Positions 1 to 8,485 of a stretch of 57,607 nucleotides of DNA are shown here, piece after piece. Location: NCBI RefSeq assembly GCF_008370255.1, contig NZ_SEUI01000003.1, forward strand, positions 217,576 to 275,182, read 5' to 3'. The notes under the pieces are model-generated. The model saw only the letters and a list, made by a program, of their open reading frames with translations. It did not search any database and was not told where the DNA came from. The position numbers were made by a program, and so were the translations under genes. The DNA is from Pseudoalteromonas sp. FUC4 (GTDB lineage: Bacteria; Pseudomonadota; Gammaproteobacteria; Enterobacterales; Alteromonadaceae). Every line of letters starts with the position of its first letter. Positions within the stretch are counted from its first letter, which is position 1.

Positions 1-433
1 GTAAAACGGCCTTGACGGGAGTAAGTAAAGTGGGGAGGCCATCGAGTTGATTTAAGCTAAATGCATCCCAATTTACACTCATTGATTGCCATTGTGGCGC
101 GCTTACTTTTACATTGGGTGTATCGGGTTTTACAATACTTAAATCACTGTTGATCTTAATTTTTACGGCTTGAATAGACGCGCCTGCACCTTCTACCGCT
201 AAGCTTTGCATTGGCTCACTTGTTTGCTGTTGCGATATTGATGGAGGAGGGGGTGGTGGCAGTGCCACCATGGCAATCTCACGTACAACCACTTTGTCTT
301 GTATATGATGCTCGGCAAGTTGCCCAAGCCATAAAAGTAGTAATGCAACACTAAGCACAATGAGGCTAAGGCCAAATGCAAACAGCGGATGGCGATTGTT
401 TTTTGTTTTTTGAAGCGGGTTAATCGTGTGCAT
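1..433 (-). CDS. tonB2: TonB2-type energy transducer, N-terminal part (runs off the window)
   Basis: About 144 codons are readable from an ATG at 431-433, and the frame stays open to the left edge, so the C-terminal receptor-binding domain is missing from view. Residues about 17-40 form a single inner-membrane helix after a short basic cytoplasmic start (MHTINPLQKTKNNRH). A proline run (LPPPPPPS) follows near residue 60, as in TonB proteins, where a Pro-rich stretch spans the periplasm. The start lies one base past the exbD stop, so the two are translationally coupled. Known role of the family: it carries energy from ExbBD to outer-membrane receptors. The likely client is the Fiu-type receptor encoded divergently about 3 kb away. 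The TonB2 name rests on the DUF3450-TtpC-ExbB-ExbD-TonB gene order known from Vibrio. Confidence 0.85.
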   Translation of the reverse strand, partial: MHTINPLQKTKNNRHPLFAFGLSLIVLSVALLLLWLGQLAEHHIQDKVVVREIAMVALPPPPPPSISQQQTSEPMQSLAVEGAGASIQAVKIKINSDLSIVKPDTPNVKVSAPQWQSMSVNWDAFSLNQLDGLPTLLTPVKAVL

Positions 434-434
434 A

Positions 435-839
435 TTATTGCTTCGTAGCTAAGTTAACTTGCGCCGCGCCTGCCAGCTTTGCTTCGTCAATTACTTGAAC
501 AAGTAACTCAGTAGGTACTGTTTTATCAGCTTGAATAACCACAGGGCGTTGTTGCTGTTTTAACATTTGCTCGACACTACTACGTACACCAGCAACACCA
601 ATTTGGCTGCCATCAAAAAATACTTGTTGGTTGTCGGTTATTGCTAAAAATATAACTTGCTGCTCAAGACGACTGGCCGATACGGCTTGTGGTTTATCAA
701 CTTCAACGCCGCTTTCGCGTACAAATACGGTTGTAACAATAAAAAATATTAGCAATATAAATACCACATCAAGTAGCGGCGACATATCAATATGTTGCCC
801 CGCTTCTTGCTCTAGCTTGTGCTTTAAACGTGATTGCAT
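435..839 (-). CDS. exbD2: ExbD/TolR-family proton-channel subunit of the TonB2 system
   Basis: 134 aa, the usual ExbD length. There is a short cytoplasmic N-terminus, one membrane helix (about residues 21-42, PLLDVVFILLIFFIVTTVF) and a periplasmic domain of about 90 residues. Asp24 in the motif SPLLDVVF is the conserved proton-binding aspartate of ExbD/TolR. It lies between exbB (4 bp gap) and tonB (1 bp gap) in a tight leftward operon. In the family, ExbD sits inside an ExbB oligomer and couples the proton gradient to TonB motion. The family call is secure. The paralogue label '2' comes from gene order only. Confidence 0.93.
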   Translation of the reverse strand: MQSRLKHKLEQEAGQHIDMSPLLDVVFILLIFFIVTTVFVRESGVEVDKPQAVSASRLEQQVIFLAITDNQQVFFDGSQIGVAGVRSSVEQMLKQQQRPVVIQADKTVPTELLVQVIDEAKLAGAAQVNLATKQ

Positions 840-843
840 AGTG

Positions 844-1224
844 TTACCCTAACTGTTTACTTAACGTATGTAATTTAGGATTACGCTGCGAATACGCTAA
901 ATAAGCTTGCATTAACCACGCGGGAATAGCGCACACAAGGCCCAATTGAGTTGTTAGCAATGCATCACCAATGGCGTCACTCATTAACTCGTTATGGCCC
1001 AGCGCCATTACTTTAAATGTATCAAGCAAACCAACAATGGTACCTAATAAACCAAGTAGCGGAAGAGCGGCAGTTAAAATAGAGCTTACCTCTTGCCAGT
1101 AACCTTTACGCTGCGCTTTGTATTGTTTAAGGTGCAGTAAGTCATGAAAAATTAACTGGTATACAAATAAAGCGAGTAAAAGAATACACCAGCAAATAGG
1201 GTTACTAACGATTTTTTCAAACAT
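844..1224 (-). CDS. exbB2: Short ExbB/MotA/TolQ-family channel protein
   Basis: 126 aa, shorter than E. coli ExbB (about 244 aa) and short for an ExbB2. It keeps the core: an N-terminal helix (residues about 8-27), then the MotA/TolQ/ExbB signature, with helix TAALPLLGLLGTIVGLLDTF (about 52-71) and helix TQLGLVCAIPAWLMQAYLAY (about 92-111). It overlaps ttpC by 8 bp and precedes exbD by 4 bp. In TonB2 systems this is the ExbB partner of ExbD, and the larger TtpC is an extra ExbB-like protein. The cytoplasmic loop is much reduced compared with classical ExbB. Confidence 0.9.
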   Translation of the reverse strand: MFEKIVSNPICWCILLLALFVYQLIFHDLLHLKQYKAQRKGYWQEVSSILTAALPLLGLLGTIVGLLDTFKVMALGHNELMSDAIGDALLTTQLGLVCAIPAWLMQAYLAYSQRNPKLHTLSKQLG

Positions 1225-2542
1225 TGGTTTCTCCTTTTTCTAGTTGACTAAGCTGTAATGCAAAGCCTTCTAGTTGGCTGTAGTACGCTTTTGCTTTACG
1301 TGATAGTAGGGCATTTAATACCAATGCAGGTATGGCAACGACTAAACCTAATTCAGTTGTTATTAGTGCTTGTGCAATACCGCCCGATACAACTTCTGGG
1401 TCACCTGAGCCAAACAAGGTCATCATTTTAAATGTTTCGATCATGCCGCTAACCGTGCCTAATAACCCGAGTAATGGGGCTACTGCTGCAGTAACAGCAA
1501 TAGCGCCAATAAAGTTATCGAGTTTATGCTTATCGTGAATTAACTGATTAAATAATTGATCGTCTCGTACTTGGCCTTTTTCGCTTTGCAGTGTTAAGTT
1601 AAATAACTGCTGCTGCATGCCTGCAAATTCACTGCTGTTTTCAGCTTTAAAAAATTGCTGTAATTGCATTTGAGAGTGCATTTTAATTTTACTTAAACGC
1701 AGTAGTTGCGCGGCTTTTAATAGCGCAATGGTTAGTGCAAAGCAGGCAAATAAAATAATAGGGATAGCCCATAAACCGCCTTTTTCTAGGTGTTCAAGCG
1801 GACTTTCTTGTTGGGCTTGGCTAGTTATTAAGTGCGTTAAACTAGGGTCAAAAGTAAGTAATGTAGAACCTACACCGTTTTGCTTTAAAGTATTATCGAG
1901 TGGGTTGTCGTCACTTGTTGATTGCACTAACGCTACTTTTAATGCATTAGATTCATCATCTAAATTTAATAAACCCATAAGTTTAGGTGTTTGCGTACTA
2001 AACCATGCAACAGGCCCTACTTGAAGGGTATTAGCTTGGCTTAATTCGCCATTACTTAGCACAACCGATTGTTTTTTAAACTGAGGATAAAGTGTCTGCT
2101 CTTGATTATTAATTTGCGATACAACACGGTTTAATAACTCGTTTTGGTTATTAGTCGACTCGTTACTGCTCGCACTATTGCTGGTATTTTGCCGTACAAA
2201 ATGGCTAAGTAAGTTTAATTGATATTGCTGTTGCTGTTGCCAAGTGTCTAATCGGGTTTGTAACTGATCGAGGCTTAATGTGTTTTCGTCAGCTAGGCGG
2301 CGATTAACTGCGGCTTGTTCGCGTAATTTACTGAGCGATTGCTGCTTGGTAAAAATTTGCTTTGCAAGGGTTGCTTGCTCTTTTGAAATACTATTTTGAG
2401 TTTTACTTAGAGTACGTTGCGCTGTTTTAATATCACTTAAAATACTTTGTTTAGCATCATCACTGCTAGCTGCAAAAGATATGTTTGCACTAAAAAGTAA
2501 CACTGTGGCGCTAAATACTTTAATTATGCTGTTAATAGCCAT
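1217..2542 (-). CDS. ttpC: TtpC-like long MotA/TolQ/ExbB protein of the TonB2 complex
   Basis: 441 aa. Residues 1-24 form a signal peptide (cleavage near SFAAS). About 230 residues of Gln-rich predicted coiled coil and globular periplasmic sequence follow. The C-terminal half is ExbB-like: a helix near 258-280 (GLWAIPIILFACFALTIALL), the motif APLLGLLGTVSGMIETFKMM near 354-373, and a last helix ending near ALVLNALLSR. This layout, an ExbB domain with a long exported N-terminal extension, matches TtpC, which Vibrio TonB2 systems need for transport. The ATG overlaps the stop of the upstream DUF3450 gene by one base. The family is sure. The TtpC assignment rests on architecture and gene order. 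Confidence 0.85.
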   Translation of the reverse strand: MAINSIIKVFSATVLLFSANISFAASSDDAKQSILSDIKTAQRTLSKTQNSISKEQATLAKQIFTKQQSLSKLREQAAVNRRLADENTLSLDQLQTRLDTWQQQQQYQLNLLSHFVRQNTSNSASSNESTNNQNELLNRVVSQINNQEQTLYPQFKKQSVVLSNGELSQANTLQVGPVAWFSTQTPKLMGLLNLDDESNALKVALVQSTSDDNPLDNTLKQNGVGSTLLTFDPSLTHLITSQAQQESPLEHLEKGGLWAIPIILFACFALTIALLKAAQLLRLSKIKMHSQMQLQQFFKAENSSEFAGMQQQLFNLTLQSEKGQVRDDQLFNQLIHDKHKLDNFIGAIAVTAAVAPLLGLLGTVSGMIETFKMMTLFGSGDPEVVSGGIAQALITTELGLVVAIPALVLNALLSRKAKAYYSQLEGFALQLSQLEKGETNV

Positions 2543-3315
2543 TATTTAGCCCCTTGCTGGTTTTTATTTACATAACTTAATATTGGGAGTGTTACCCAAT
2601 CAGCAGCGCGCTTTTTTTGCTGTACAGCAATACCCAGTGCAACTTGTTCTGCATTAATGCTTGGGTCAAATTCCCACTGCCAACCTAAGTCACTTGGAAA
2701 ACCAATACCTACGTAACTTAAGTCTTCACTTACAAACCATGCTTGAGCTGCACCTAAATAAAGCTGCTTAACCCATACTTCTTGCCCGTCAGGGTGTTTA
2801 ATAGCCATTTCGTGAATTGAAATACGTTGTTGAAAATCATTAAGTAGGGTCAGCATTTTTAGTGCTGTTTGTAATTTGTCAGTTGTACTGAGTTGTGAGT
2901 CGCTTAAATCACCGGCGTTTTTCCAACTACTCAAAAGTGGCGGGGGGAGTTTCACTTGTAATGAAAGTAATTGCTGAGAAATACGTGCTAGTTGATCATT
3001 TAATTGCTGTTGATCATTTTCAAGTTCTGATTGCTTAGTAACAAGCTGTTCGCGTTTTTGGGCAAGCTCACTGGTGCTTTTTTTTCTACGCTGATTAAGC
3101 TCGCTAAGTTGCTGCTGCTCGGCATTTAGAAGCGTTAAGGTTTGCTCCATACTGCTTTTTTGTTCAAGCCAATGAGTATTTAATTCTGTGTTTTGATTTT
3201 CTATTTGTAGCCATTTATTAACGAGTTGTTCTAGCTCACTAACAGTGTCGGCTTTTACTGCCATAGTGCTACAAAGCGCGATAACTACGCTAATTGGTTT
3301 AATTAAGCTTCGCAT
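2542..3315 (-). CDS. DUF3450 periplasmic coiled-coil protein, first gene of the TonB2 operon
   Basis: 257 aa with a cleavable signal peptide (residues 1-22, ending SSTMAVKA). It then has a long predicted coiled coil rich in Gln, Glu and Leu (about 25-125), followed by a globular C-terminal region. Length, coiled coil and position directly upstream of ttpC match DUF3450 proteins, which start TonB2-type clusters in Vibrio, Shewanella and Pseudoalteromonas. The exact biochemical role is unknown to me. A periplasmic scaffold for the TtpC/TonB complex is a fair inference. It is the first gene of the leftward operon and faces the Fiu-type receptor gene across a 217-bp region with a Fur-box-like dyad. 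Confidence 0.85.
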   Translation of the reverse strand: MRSLIKPISVVIALCSTMAVKADTVSELEQLVNKWLQIENQNTELNTHWLEQKSSMEQTLTLLNAEQQQLSELNQRRKKSTSELAQKREQLVTKQSELENDQQQLNDQLARISQQLLSLQVKLPPPLLSSWKNAGDLSDSQLSTTDKLQTALKMLTLLNDFQQRISIHEMAIKHPDGQEVWVKQLYLGAAQAWFVSEDLSYVGIGFPSDLGWQWEFDPSINAEQVALGIAVQQKKRAADWVTLPILSYVNKNQQGAK

Positions 3316-3384
3316 TACTTAACAACAATCCTGAAAGTTACGACAAGCAATTACAAGGACGTAATTACTGTTAATTTTTGAGTG

Positions 3385-3413
3385 TGTATACAATATAGGA
3401 ATTCACATAACAA
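3385..3413 (-). promoter_or_regulatory. Candidate sigma-70 promoter for the DUF3450-ttpC-exbBD-tonB operon
   Basis: On the minus strand, TTGTTA (3408-3413) and TATACA (3385-3390) are separated by 17 bp, about 70 bp before the DUF3450 start codon. Each hexamer matches consensus at 4 of 6 positions. The Fur-like dyad lies immediately upstream. Found by eye only. Confidence 0.45.
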
Positions 3414-3419
3414 TGCAAT

Positions 3420-3434
3420 TGATAACAGTTATCG
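3420..3434. promoter_or_regulatory. Fur-box-like palindrome between the TonB2 operon and the siderophore receptor
   Basis: A perfect 6-1-6 palindrome GATAAC-A-GTTATC (3421-3433), flanked by T and G, resembles the 7-1-7 core of Fur operators (TGATAAT-n-ATTATCA). It touches the receptor's candidate -35 and lies seven bases upstream of the -35 of the leftward operon. One bound repressor could therefore act on both transcripts. Both flanking transcripts encode iron-uptake functions, which supports the reading. Confidence 0.6.
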
Positions 3435-3463
3435 TTTACATTGCGCTGTTTGAGTGGTAGGAT
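3435..3463 (+). promoter_or_regulatory. Candidate sigma-70 promoter for the siderophore receptor
   Basis: TTTACA (3435-3440), a 17-bp spacer and TAGGAT (3458-3463) lie 70 bp upstream of the receptor ATG. The -35 directly abuts the Fur-like dyad. Confidence 0.45.
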
Positions 3464-3532
3464 TTCGCCGAAATTAAATATGTACCTTAAATTAACAATA
3501 GTTAAGTGCTTAATAAAAACTACGGAGTAACC

Positions 3533-5713
3533 ATGAGTAAGCCATCGAATAAAGGAAATGCGTACGTGAAGCCAATTGCAGCGGTTGTTACAGCTACGCT
3601 TTCAACTTGGGCAAGTGCACAGGATGTTCAAGAACTATCGGTAACCAAAGCAGAAACTAAAACTGAGTCTAGTTATGTTGTAGAAAAATCAACGTCGCAT
3701 AAATACACTCAACCGCTACTCGATACAGCTAAAACGGTAACAGTAATCAACCAAGCGGTAATGAAAGACAGAAACGTAGATAGCCTACGTGATGCTTTGC
3801 GTAATGTTTCAGGTATTTCTTTAGCAGCAGGTGAGGGTGGCTCACCTACTGGCGATAGCATGTCGATTCGTGGTTTTAGTGCAACAAATGATATTTTTGT
3901 TGATGGTATTCGCGATGTTGCAGGTTATACACGTGATATTTACAACATTGAAGCCGTTGAAGTTGCAAAAGGCCCAGGCTCAGCAGTTTCTGGTCGTGGC
4001 GCAACAGGTGGTAGTGTTAATTTAGAAAGTAAAAAGGCGAAGTTAGACAGCTTTAACGACGTTTCGCTACGTTTAGGCACAGAAAACGATTACCGTGGTC
4101 GTTTTGATACTAACATTCAAGTAAACGACACAAGCGCACTACGTATAAACCTCCTTACTGATAAAGGTGATGTTGCAGGTCGCGATCATGTTGAAAACGA
4201 AACAAATGCTGTTGCGTTTGCGTTTGCAACAGGGCTTGGTACAAACAGCCGTTTTGATTTAAACCTAGAGTATCAACGCCAAGACAATTTACCAGATTAT
4301 GGTATTCCTTGGGTTTACAGTGATACGCCAGTAGCTGAACTTGCAGATAGTGCGCGCTCACCTTCACCTGTCGACTTTGATAACTTTTACGGTAATATTT
4401 ATCGTGATTACGAAGATATTGAAGCTTACTCAACAACAGCTCGTTATGAGTATGATTTTTCTCAAAATACTACATTACGTGTGCAAGGTCGTTTAGGTAA
4501 AGTAAAACGTGAATCAGTAACAACTGCACCGCGTTATTTCTCGGTTACAACAGACACTGACATTACCTTTGCAGATGAAAAAACACGTGATACTGAAAAT
4601 TCACTTGCTGCACTTCAAGTTGATTTAATTGGTAACTATGAGTTTGCTGGCTTTACTCACGACGTAGTAGTGGGTGTTGAACTTGCAAACGAAACGTTTA
4701 CACGCCATAACTTTGTTGCAACTACACCTGATAACCTAATTGAAGATGGAATACGTAACGACTTATACAATCCTGATGCAACAATTGCATTTACGGGTGT
4801 GTACGGCCGTGACGGTACAAGCATTGAAGCTAAAGCTAAAAACCAAGCTATTTATGCATTTGATACAGTGACACTTAACAAGCAATGGGAAGTTACAGGC
4901 GGAATTCGCTTTGATAGCTTCACTACGGATTATCACAATGATTACAATGACCCAAGCGCTTTAATTTCTACAAGTGACGACTTATTTAGCTGGAATGCAG
5001 CTGTAGTTTATAAACCTACAGAAAACGGCAGTGTATATTTAGGCGCAGGTAATTCATTTAATCCATCGGCTGAAAGCCTAACGGTATCTACGCGTTCAAA
5101 TGCAGCTGATTTAGACGCAGAAGAAAGCCGCAGTTATGAATTAGGAACTAAATGGAGCCTAATGGATGGTCGCCTGCAAACTAATGCTGCACTTTTCCGT
5201 ACTGAAAAAACCAATGCCCGTACTGATGACCCATTTGCAGATAGCTCAAGTGACGAAATACTCGGTGGTGAACAGCGTGTACAAGGTTTAGAGCTTTCAG
5301 CAACGGGCCTAATTACTAAAGAGTGGACTGTAATTGCTTCATACACTTACCAAGATAGCGAAGTAACTAAAGCATTAGGCGACGACGCAACTCAAATTGG
5401 TAACGAGCTTGCACGTACGCCTAAAAATAGCGCGAGTGTTTGGACTACGTACGATATGTCGGATAAGTTATCGTTTGGTTTAGGTGCGCAATATGTAGGT
5501 GAGCGTTACAACGGGACTACTTCAACACGTTCTCGTGCGCCAGGTTATACTATTTTTGACCTGATGGTTGCGTATGACATATCAAAAGATTTGAGCCTGC
5601 AGTTTAATGGTGAAAACTTAGGTGATAAAGATTACGTTGATCAGTTAGGTGGTGGACACTTTGTACCAGGTGATGGTCGTAAGTTTAGCTTAACAGCGAG
5701 CTACTCTTTCTAA
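3533..5713 (+). CDS. fiu: TonB-dependent catecholate siderophore receptor, Fiu type
   Basis: 726 aa from the ATG at 3533, which has the ribosome site CGGAG six bases upstream; the GTG at 3506 precedes that site and is not credible. A signal peptide ends near TWASAQD. A TonB-box-like segment (ELSVTKAE) follows, then a plug domain (about 55-165) with SMSIRGFSATNDIFVDGIRD and the conserved VEVAKGPGSAVSGRGATGGSVN. The remainder is a 22-strand barrel ending in Phe (LTASYSF), the usual outer-membrane signature. The downstream piuC and the divergent TonB2 genes match fiu-ybiX and piuA-piuC loci. Expected substrate class: iron complexed with catecholate siderophores or their breakdown products (inference). 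Probably Fur-regulated. Confidence 0.85.
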   Translation: MSKPSNKGNAYVKPIAAVVTATLSTWASAQDVQELSVTKAETKTESSYVVEKSTSHKYTQPLLDTAKTVTVINQAVMKDRNVDSLRDALRNVSGISLAAGEGGSPTGDSMSIRGFSATNDIFVDGIRDVAGYTRDIYNIEAVEVAKGPGSAVSGRGATGGSVNLESKKAKLDSFNDVSLRLGTENDYRGRFDTNIQVNDTSALRINLLTDKGDVAGRDHVENETNAVAFAFATGLGTNSRFDLNLEYQRQDNLPDYGIPWVYSDTPVAELADSARSPSPVDFDNFYGNIYRDYEDIEAYSTTARYEYDFSQNTTLRVQGRLGKVKRESVTTAPRYFSVTTDTDITFADEKTRDTENSLAALQVDLIGNYEFAGFTHDVVVGVELANETFTRHNFVATTPDNLIEDGIRNDLYNPDATIAFTGVYGRDGTSIEAKAKNQAIYAFDTVTLNKQWEVTGGIRFDSFTTDYHNDYNDPSALISTSDDLFSWNAAVVYKPTENGSVYLGAGNSFNPSAESLTVSTRSNAADLDAEESRSYELGTKWSLMDGRLQTNAALFRTEKTNARTDDPFADSSSDEILGGEQRVQGLELSATGLITKEWTVIASYTYQDSEVTKALGDDATQIGNELARTPKNSASVWTTYDMSDKLSFGLGAQYVGERYNGTTSTRSRAPGYTIFDLMVAYDISKDLSLQFNGENLGDKDYVDQLGGGHFVPGDGRKFSLTASYSF

Positions 5714-5737
5714 GAGTAAAATAAGTACGGCATAAAA

Positions 5738-5757
5738 GGGCAGAGTTAACTCTGCCC
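5738..5757 (+). terminator. Perfect 20-bp hairpin between receptor and piuC
   Basis: GGGCAGAGTT followed by its exact complement AACTCTGCCC, then a weak T-rich tail (TTAATTATTT). It lies 25 bp after the receptor stop and 34 bp before piuC. It could act as an attenuating terminator or as a 3'-end stabiliser of the receptor message. Confidence 0.55.
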
Positions 5758-5790
5758 TTAATTATTTGATGAAAATGTGAGAGGGCGCAC

Positions 5791-6471
5791 ATGCTAGTTA
5801 AAATTCCAGAGCTATTAACGAAAGAAGAAGTGGCTTATTGCCATGAGGTTTTGCTTAAAGCGCAGTGGGCCGATGGCAGTATTACCGCAGGGCATCAATC
5901 AACCAAAGCAAAAAATAACTTACAGCTACCTGAAAATAGCCCTGAATGCCAAGAGCTTGGCGACATTATTATGGCAGCACTTGCGCGTAGTAATTTGTTT
6001 ATGTCGGCAGCGCTTCCTGCAAAAATTTTTCCTCCGTTATTTAATTGTTACCAAGGCGGGCAATCGTTTGGTGTGCATGTAGATAATGCAATTAGACAAG
6101 TGCCGGGTACACCAGTAAAAATTCGTACAGATGTATCAATGACGTTGTTTATTAACGACCCCGAAGACTATGAGGGCGGTGAACTTGTTATTGAAGATAC
6201 TTATGGCTCACATAGCGTAAAGCTGCCAGCAGGCAGTATGGTGTTGTACCCTTCAACGAGTTTACATCGTGTAATGCCAGTAACGAGTGGGCGTAGATTA
6301 GCCTCATTTTTTTGGTTACAGAGCATGGTAAACAGCGACGAAAAACGTGGTTTGTTATTTGATTTAGATATGTCGATTCAAAGTTTGCGCAGCAAAGTAG
6401 AAGATAGCCCAGAGATTATTCAATTAACAGGGGTTTATCATAACTTGCTAAGACAGTGGGCACAGACATAA
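5791..6471 (+). CDS. piuC: PKHD-type Fe(II)/2-oxoglutarate-dependent hydroxylase PiuC/YbiX
   Basis: 226 aa, the same size as E. coli YbiX (225). The iron-binding facial triad is visible: HVDNA (His-x-Asp, about residues 97-99) and a distal His in PSTSLHRV (about 159), with the co-substrate Arg in [10 protein letters not shown] (about 169). It belongs to the P4Hc/2OG-Fe(II) oxygenase superfamily. Homologues are always linked to Fiu/PiuA-type receptors, as here. The physiological substrate is uncertain, and handling of siderophore-related compounds has been proposed. The ATG has GAGAGGGC upstream. Probably co-transcribed with the receptor through the hairpin. Confidence 0.92.
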   Translation: MLVKIPELLTKEEVAYCHEVLLKAQWADGSITAGHQSTKAKNNLQLPENSPECQELGDIIMAALARSNLFMSAALPAKIFPPLFNCYQGGQSFGVHVDNAIRQVPGTPVKIRTDVSMTLFINDPEDYEGGELVIEDTYGSHSVKLPAGSMVLYPSTSLHRVMPVTSGRRLASFFWLQSMVNSDEKRGLLFDLDMSIQSLRSKVEDSPEIIQLTGVYHNLLRQWAQT

Positions 6472-6491
6472 CGAAGATACTCGTTATTAAA

Positions 6492-6632
6492 TATTAGTTA
6501 TAAGTAATTAAAAGCTGCGCTTTTCGCGTGAGCAAGCTTCACGCCTACAGTCAAAGTTTAACGCTGTGGTTAAATTACGTGTAGACGCCCAGCTTGCTGG
6601 CGTGATGAGCGAAGCTCGTAATTTCTATGTTT
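6492..6632. repeat. Palindromic intergenic repeat, family 1, copy A (complete)
   Basis: The left arm (6506-6548, containing GCGTGAGCAAGCTTCACGCC) and right arm (6581-6623, containing CAGCTTGCTGGCGTGATGAG) are imperfect inverted repeats of each other. The same left and right arms recur at 21853-21977, and the left arm recurs at 22093-22148. Shared flanks (TATTAGTTATAA before, GTAATTTCTATGTTTT after) suggest the full unit is about 140 bp. It has no coding capacity and fills the convergent piuC/galE gap. Confidence 0.85.
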
Positions 6633-6651
6633 TCTGACTTGCCATTTTTAC

Positions 6652-7668
6652 TTAACCCTTATAACCATTTGGGTTATTTGACTGCCAACGCCAGGTATCT
6701 CGCATCATTTCATCAATACCGCGTACTGCTTCCCAGCCAAGTTCATTAAGTGCTTTTTCTGGTGCGGCATAACACGCTGCAATATCACCAGGGCGACGAG
6801 GTGAAACCTGATAAGGCACAGCCTGATCGCTTGCTTTAATAAAGGCATTAACCATTTGTAGTACAGAGTAACCATTACCAGTACCTAGGTTATAAACTAA
6901 TGCTCCCGTGCTGCTGGCAATTTTATCAAGCGCTTTTAAATGACCAATAGCTAAATCTACAACGTGTATATAGTCGCGCACACCGGTGCCATCAACTGTG
7001 TCGTAGTCGTCACCAAATACAGCGAGTTGCTTTAATTTACCTACCGCTACTTGTGCGATAAACGGTAAAAGGTTGTTTGGAATACCATTAGGGTCTTCAC
7101 CAATTAAGCCCGACTCATGTGCACCTACTGGGTTAAAGTAACGCAAAATAGCAAACGCAAAGCGCTCATCTGATTTAGCGATGTCTTGTAGCATCATCTC
7201 AACCATTAACTTAGATGTGCCGTAAGGGTTAGTAGTACCGCCTACAGGGAAGTCTTCTTTAATTGGTAAGCTTGCAGGGTCGCCGTATACCGTAGCTGAT
7301 GAGCTAAATACCAATTTAAATACACCTGCATCACGCATCGCATCAACAAGCGTAAGCGTACCTTGAACGTTGTTTTGATAGTACTCAACAGGCTTTGCAA
7401 CCGACTCGCCCACTGATTTTAAACCTGCAAAATGTATAACACTATCAACCGTGTGTTTTGCAAATACTGAATCTAAAAAGGGTTTATCGAGAATATCGCC
7501 TTGGTAAAAAGTAGCTTCTTTGCCTGTAATATTCTTTACGCGCGCAAGTGATTCTTGTGATGAGTTACTTAAATTATCAATAACAACAACGTCATTACCT
7601 TGCTGTAAAAGTTCTAAAACAGTGTGCGAGCCAATATAGCCTGCGCCACCGGTTACTAAAATAGTCAT
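6652..7668 (-). CDS. galE: UDP-glucose 4-epimerase GalE
   Basis: 338 aa from the ATG at 7666-7668 with GGAG upstream, identical in length to E. coli GalE; the open frame extends nine codons further but that part matches no GalE. It has an NAD-binding Rossmann motif [11 protein letters not shown] at the N-terminus, SSSATVYG with the catalytic Ser/Thr, and the YxxxK pair in [11 protein letters not shown]. It interconverts UDP-glucose and UDP-galactose in the cytosol for surface polysaccharide and galactose metabolism. It stands alone, convergent with piuC across a repeat element. Confidence 0.96.
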   Translation of the reverse strand: MTILVTGGAGYIGSHTVLELLQQGNDVVVIDNLSNSSQESLARVKNITGKEATFYQGDILDKPFLDSVFAKHTVDSVIHFAGLKSVGESVAKPVEYYQNNVQGTLTLVDAMRDAGVFKLVFSSSATVYGDPASLPIKEDFPVGGTTNPYGTSKLMVEMMLQDIAKSDERFAFAILRYFNPVGAHESGLIGEDPNGIPNNLLPFIAQVAVGKLKQLAVFGDDYDTVDGTGVRDYIHVVDLAIGHLKALDKIASSTGALVYNLGTGNGYSVLQMVNAFIKASDQAVPYQVSPRRPGDIAACYAAPEKALNELGWEAVRGIDEMMRDTWRWQSNNPNGYKG

Positions 7669-7945
7669 GAAAGCTCCGTGGGTACCTTTTATCAATTAAG
7701 TTAATTTCACCATAAATAGATGTGATTTACATGTTTTATCTTTAATTTATATGATTTTAATCGTATTTTTTTTGATATCAGCACATTAAATACTTTTGAT
7801 TACATTTTGCGCAAAACAAGTAACACTTGATTCGTAAGATTAAGTTATAGTTAATAAACAAGTGCTAAAATGAGTCTGGTAATAGCTAATACTAGGTTTA
7901 CTCCAATCCACATTTGTGTGATTGGTTACCTCTTTGGAGAAAGAT

Positions 7946-8437
7946 ATGAATTTAGTTAAAAAAATAGCAGCAACAATGTGTATTGCATTGCCTGCACTTG
8001 CCCATGCGGGTGAGTCTGTTGTTAAATGGCATGACTTTAATGATTATCGTGATGTGCGAGCGTCAAACCAAACTAAGAGCTCATATCACAAAAATATTGC
8101 GGCAAGTTTTGAAAAACATATGGCTAAATTAGCTGAGCAATTGCCAAAAGATTATAAATTAAATGTAGAGTTTACTGATTTAGATTTAGCAGGTGATGTG
8201 CGTTATGGTGGTATTGACGAAATTCGTGTAGTAAAACCAATATATTTTCCACGCATTAAGCTTAATTACTCGTTAACCGATAACGACGGTACAGTGCTTA
8301 GTAAAGATACTGATGTGGAGCTCAAAGATATGGGCTTTATGGATAAAATTAAAATGGGCCGCGAAGAATCATTTTATTACGAAAAACGCTTATTAACGCA
8401 GTGGTTTGGTGAGCAAATATTACCAAGTTTAGATTAA
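7946..8437 (+). CDS. DUF3016 secreted protein
   Basis: 163 aa from the ATG at 7946, preceded by GGAGA; an earlier GTG-initiated extension of eight codons lacks a signal-like start. The signal peptide MNLVKKIAATMCIALPALAHA is followed by a small soluble domain of about 140 residues with the DUF3016 pattern (VKWHDFNDYRDVR at the start, LDLAGDVR and IRVVKPIYFPRI in the middle, LTQWFGEQILP at the end). Location is probably periplasmic. Function is unknown. It is followed by a strong bidirectional terminator. Confidence 0.75.
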   Translation: MNLVKKIAATMCIALPALAHAGESVVKWHDFNDYRDVRASNQTKSSYHKNIAASFEKHMAKLAEQLPKDYKLNVEFTDLDLAGDVRYGGIDEIRVVKPIYFPRIKLNYSLTDNDGTVLSKDTDVELKDMGFMDKIKMGREESFYYEKRLLTQWFGEQILPSLD

Positions 8438-8445
8438 CTTAAAAT

Positions 8446-8473
8446 AAAAATGCCGCTAAATAGCGGCATTTTT
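8446..8473. terminator. Bidirectional intrinsic terminator
   Basis: TGCCGCTA-AA-TAGCGGCA, flanked by AAAAA on the left and TTTTT on the right. It serves the DUF3016 gene and the convergent small gene at 8486-8776. Confidence 0.93.
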
Positions 8474-8485
8474 GCTTTTTAAGCT

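Noticed and set aside
4155..4436. 93-aa frame antisense to the siderophore receptor
   Set aside because: Gln/Leu/His-rich shadow with no start signals.
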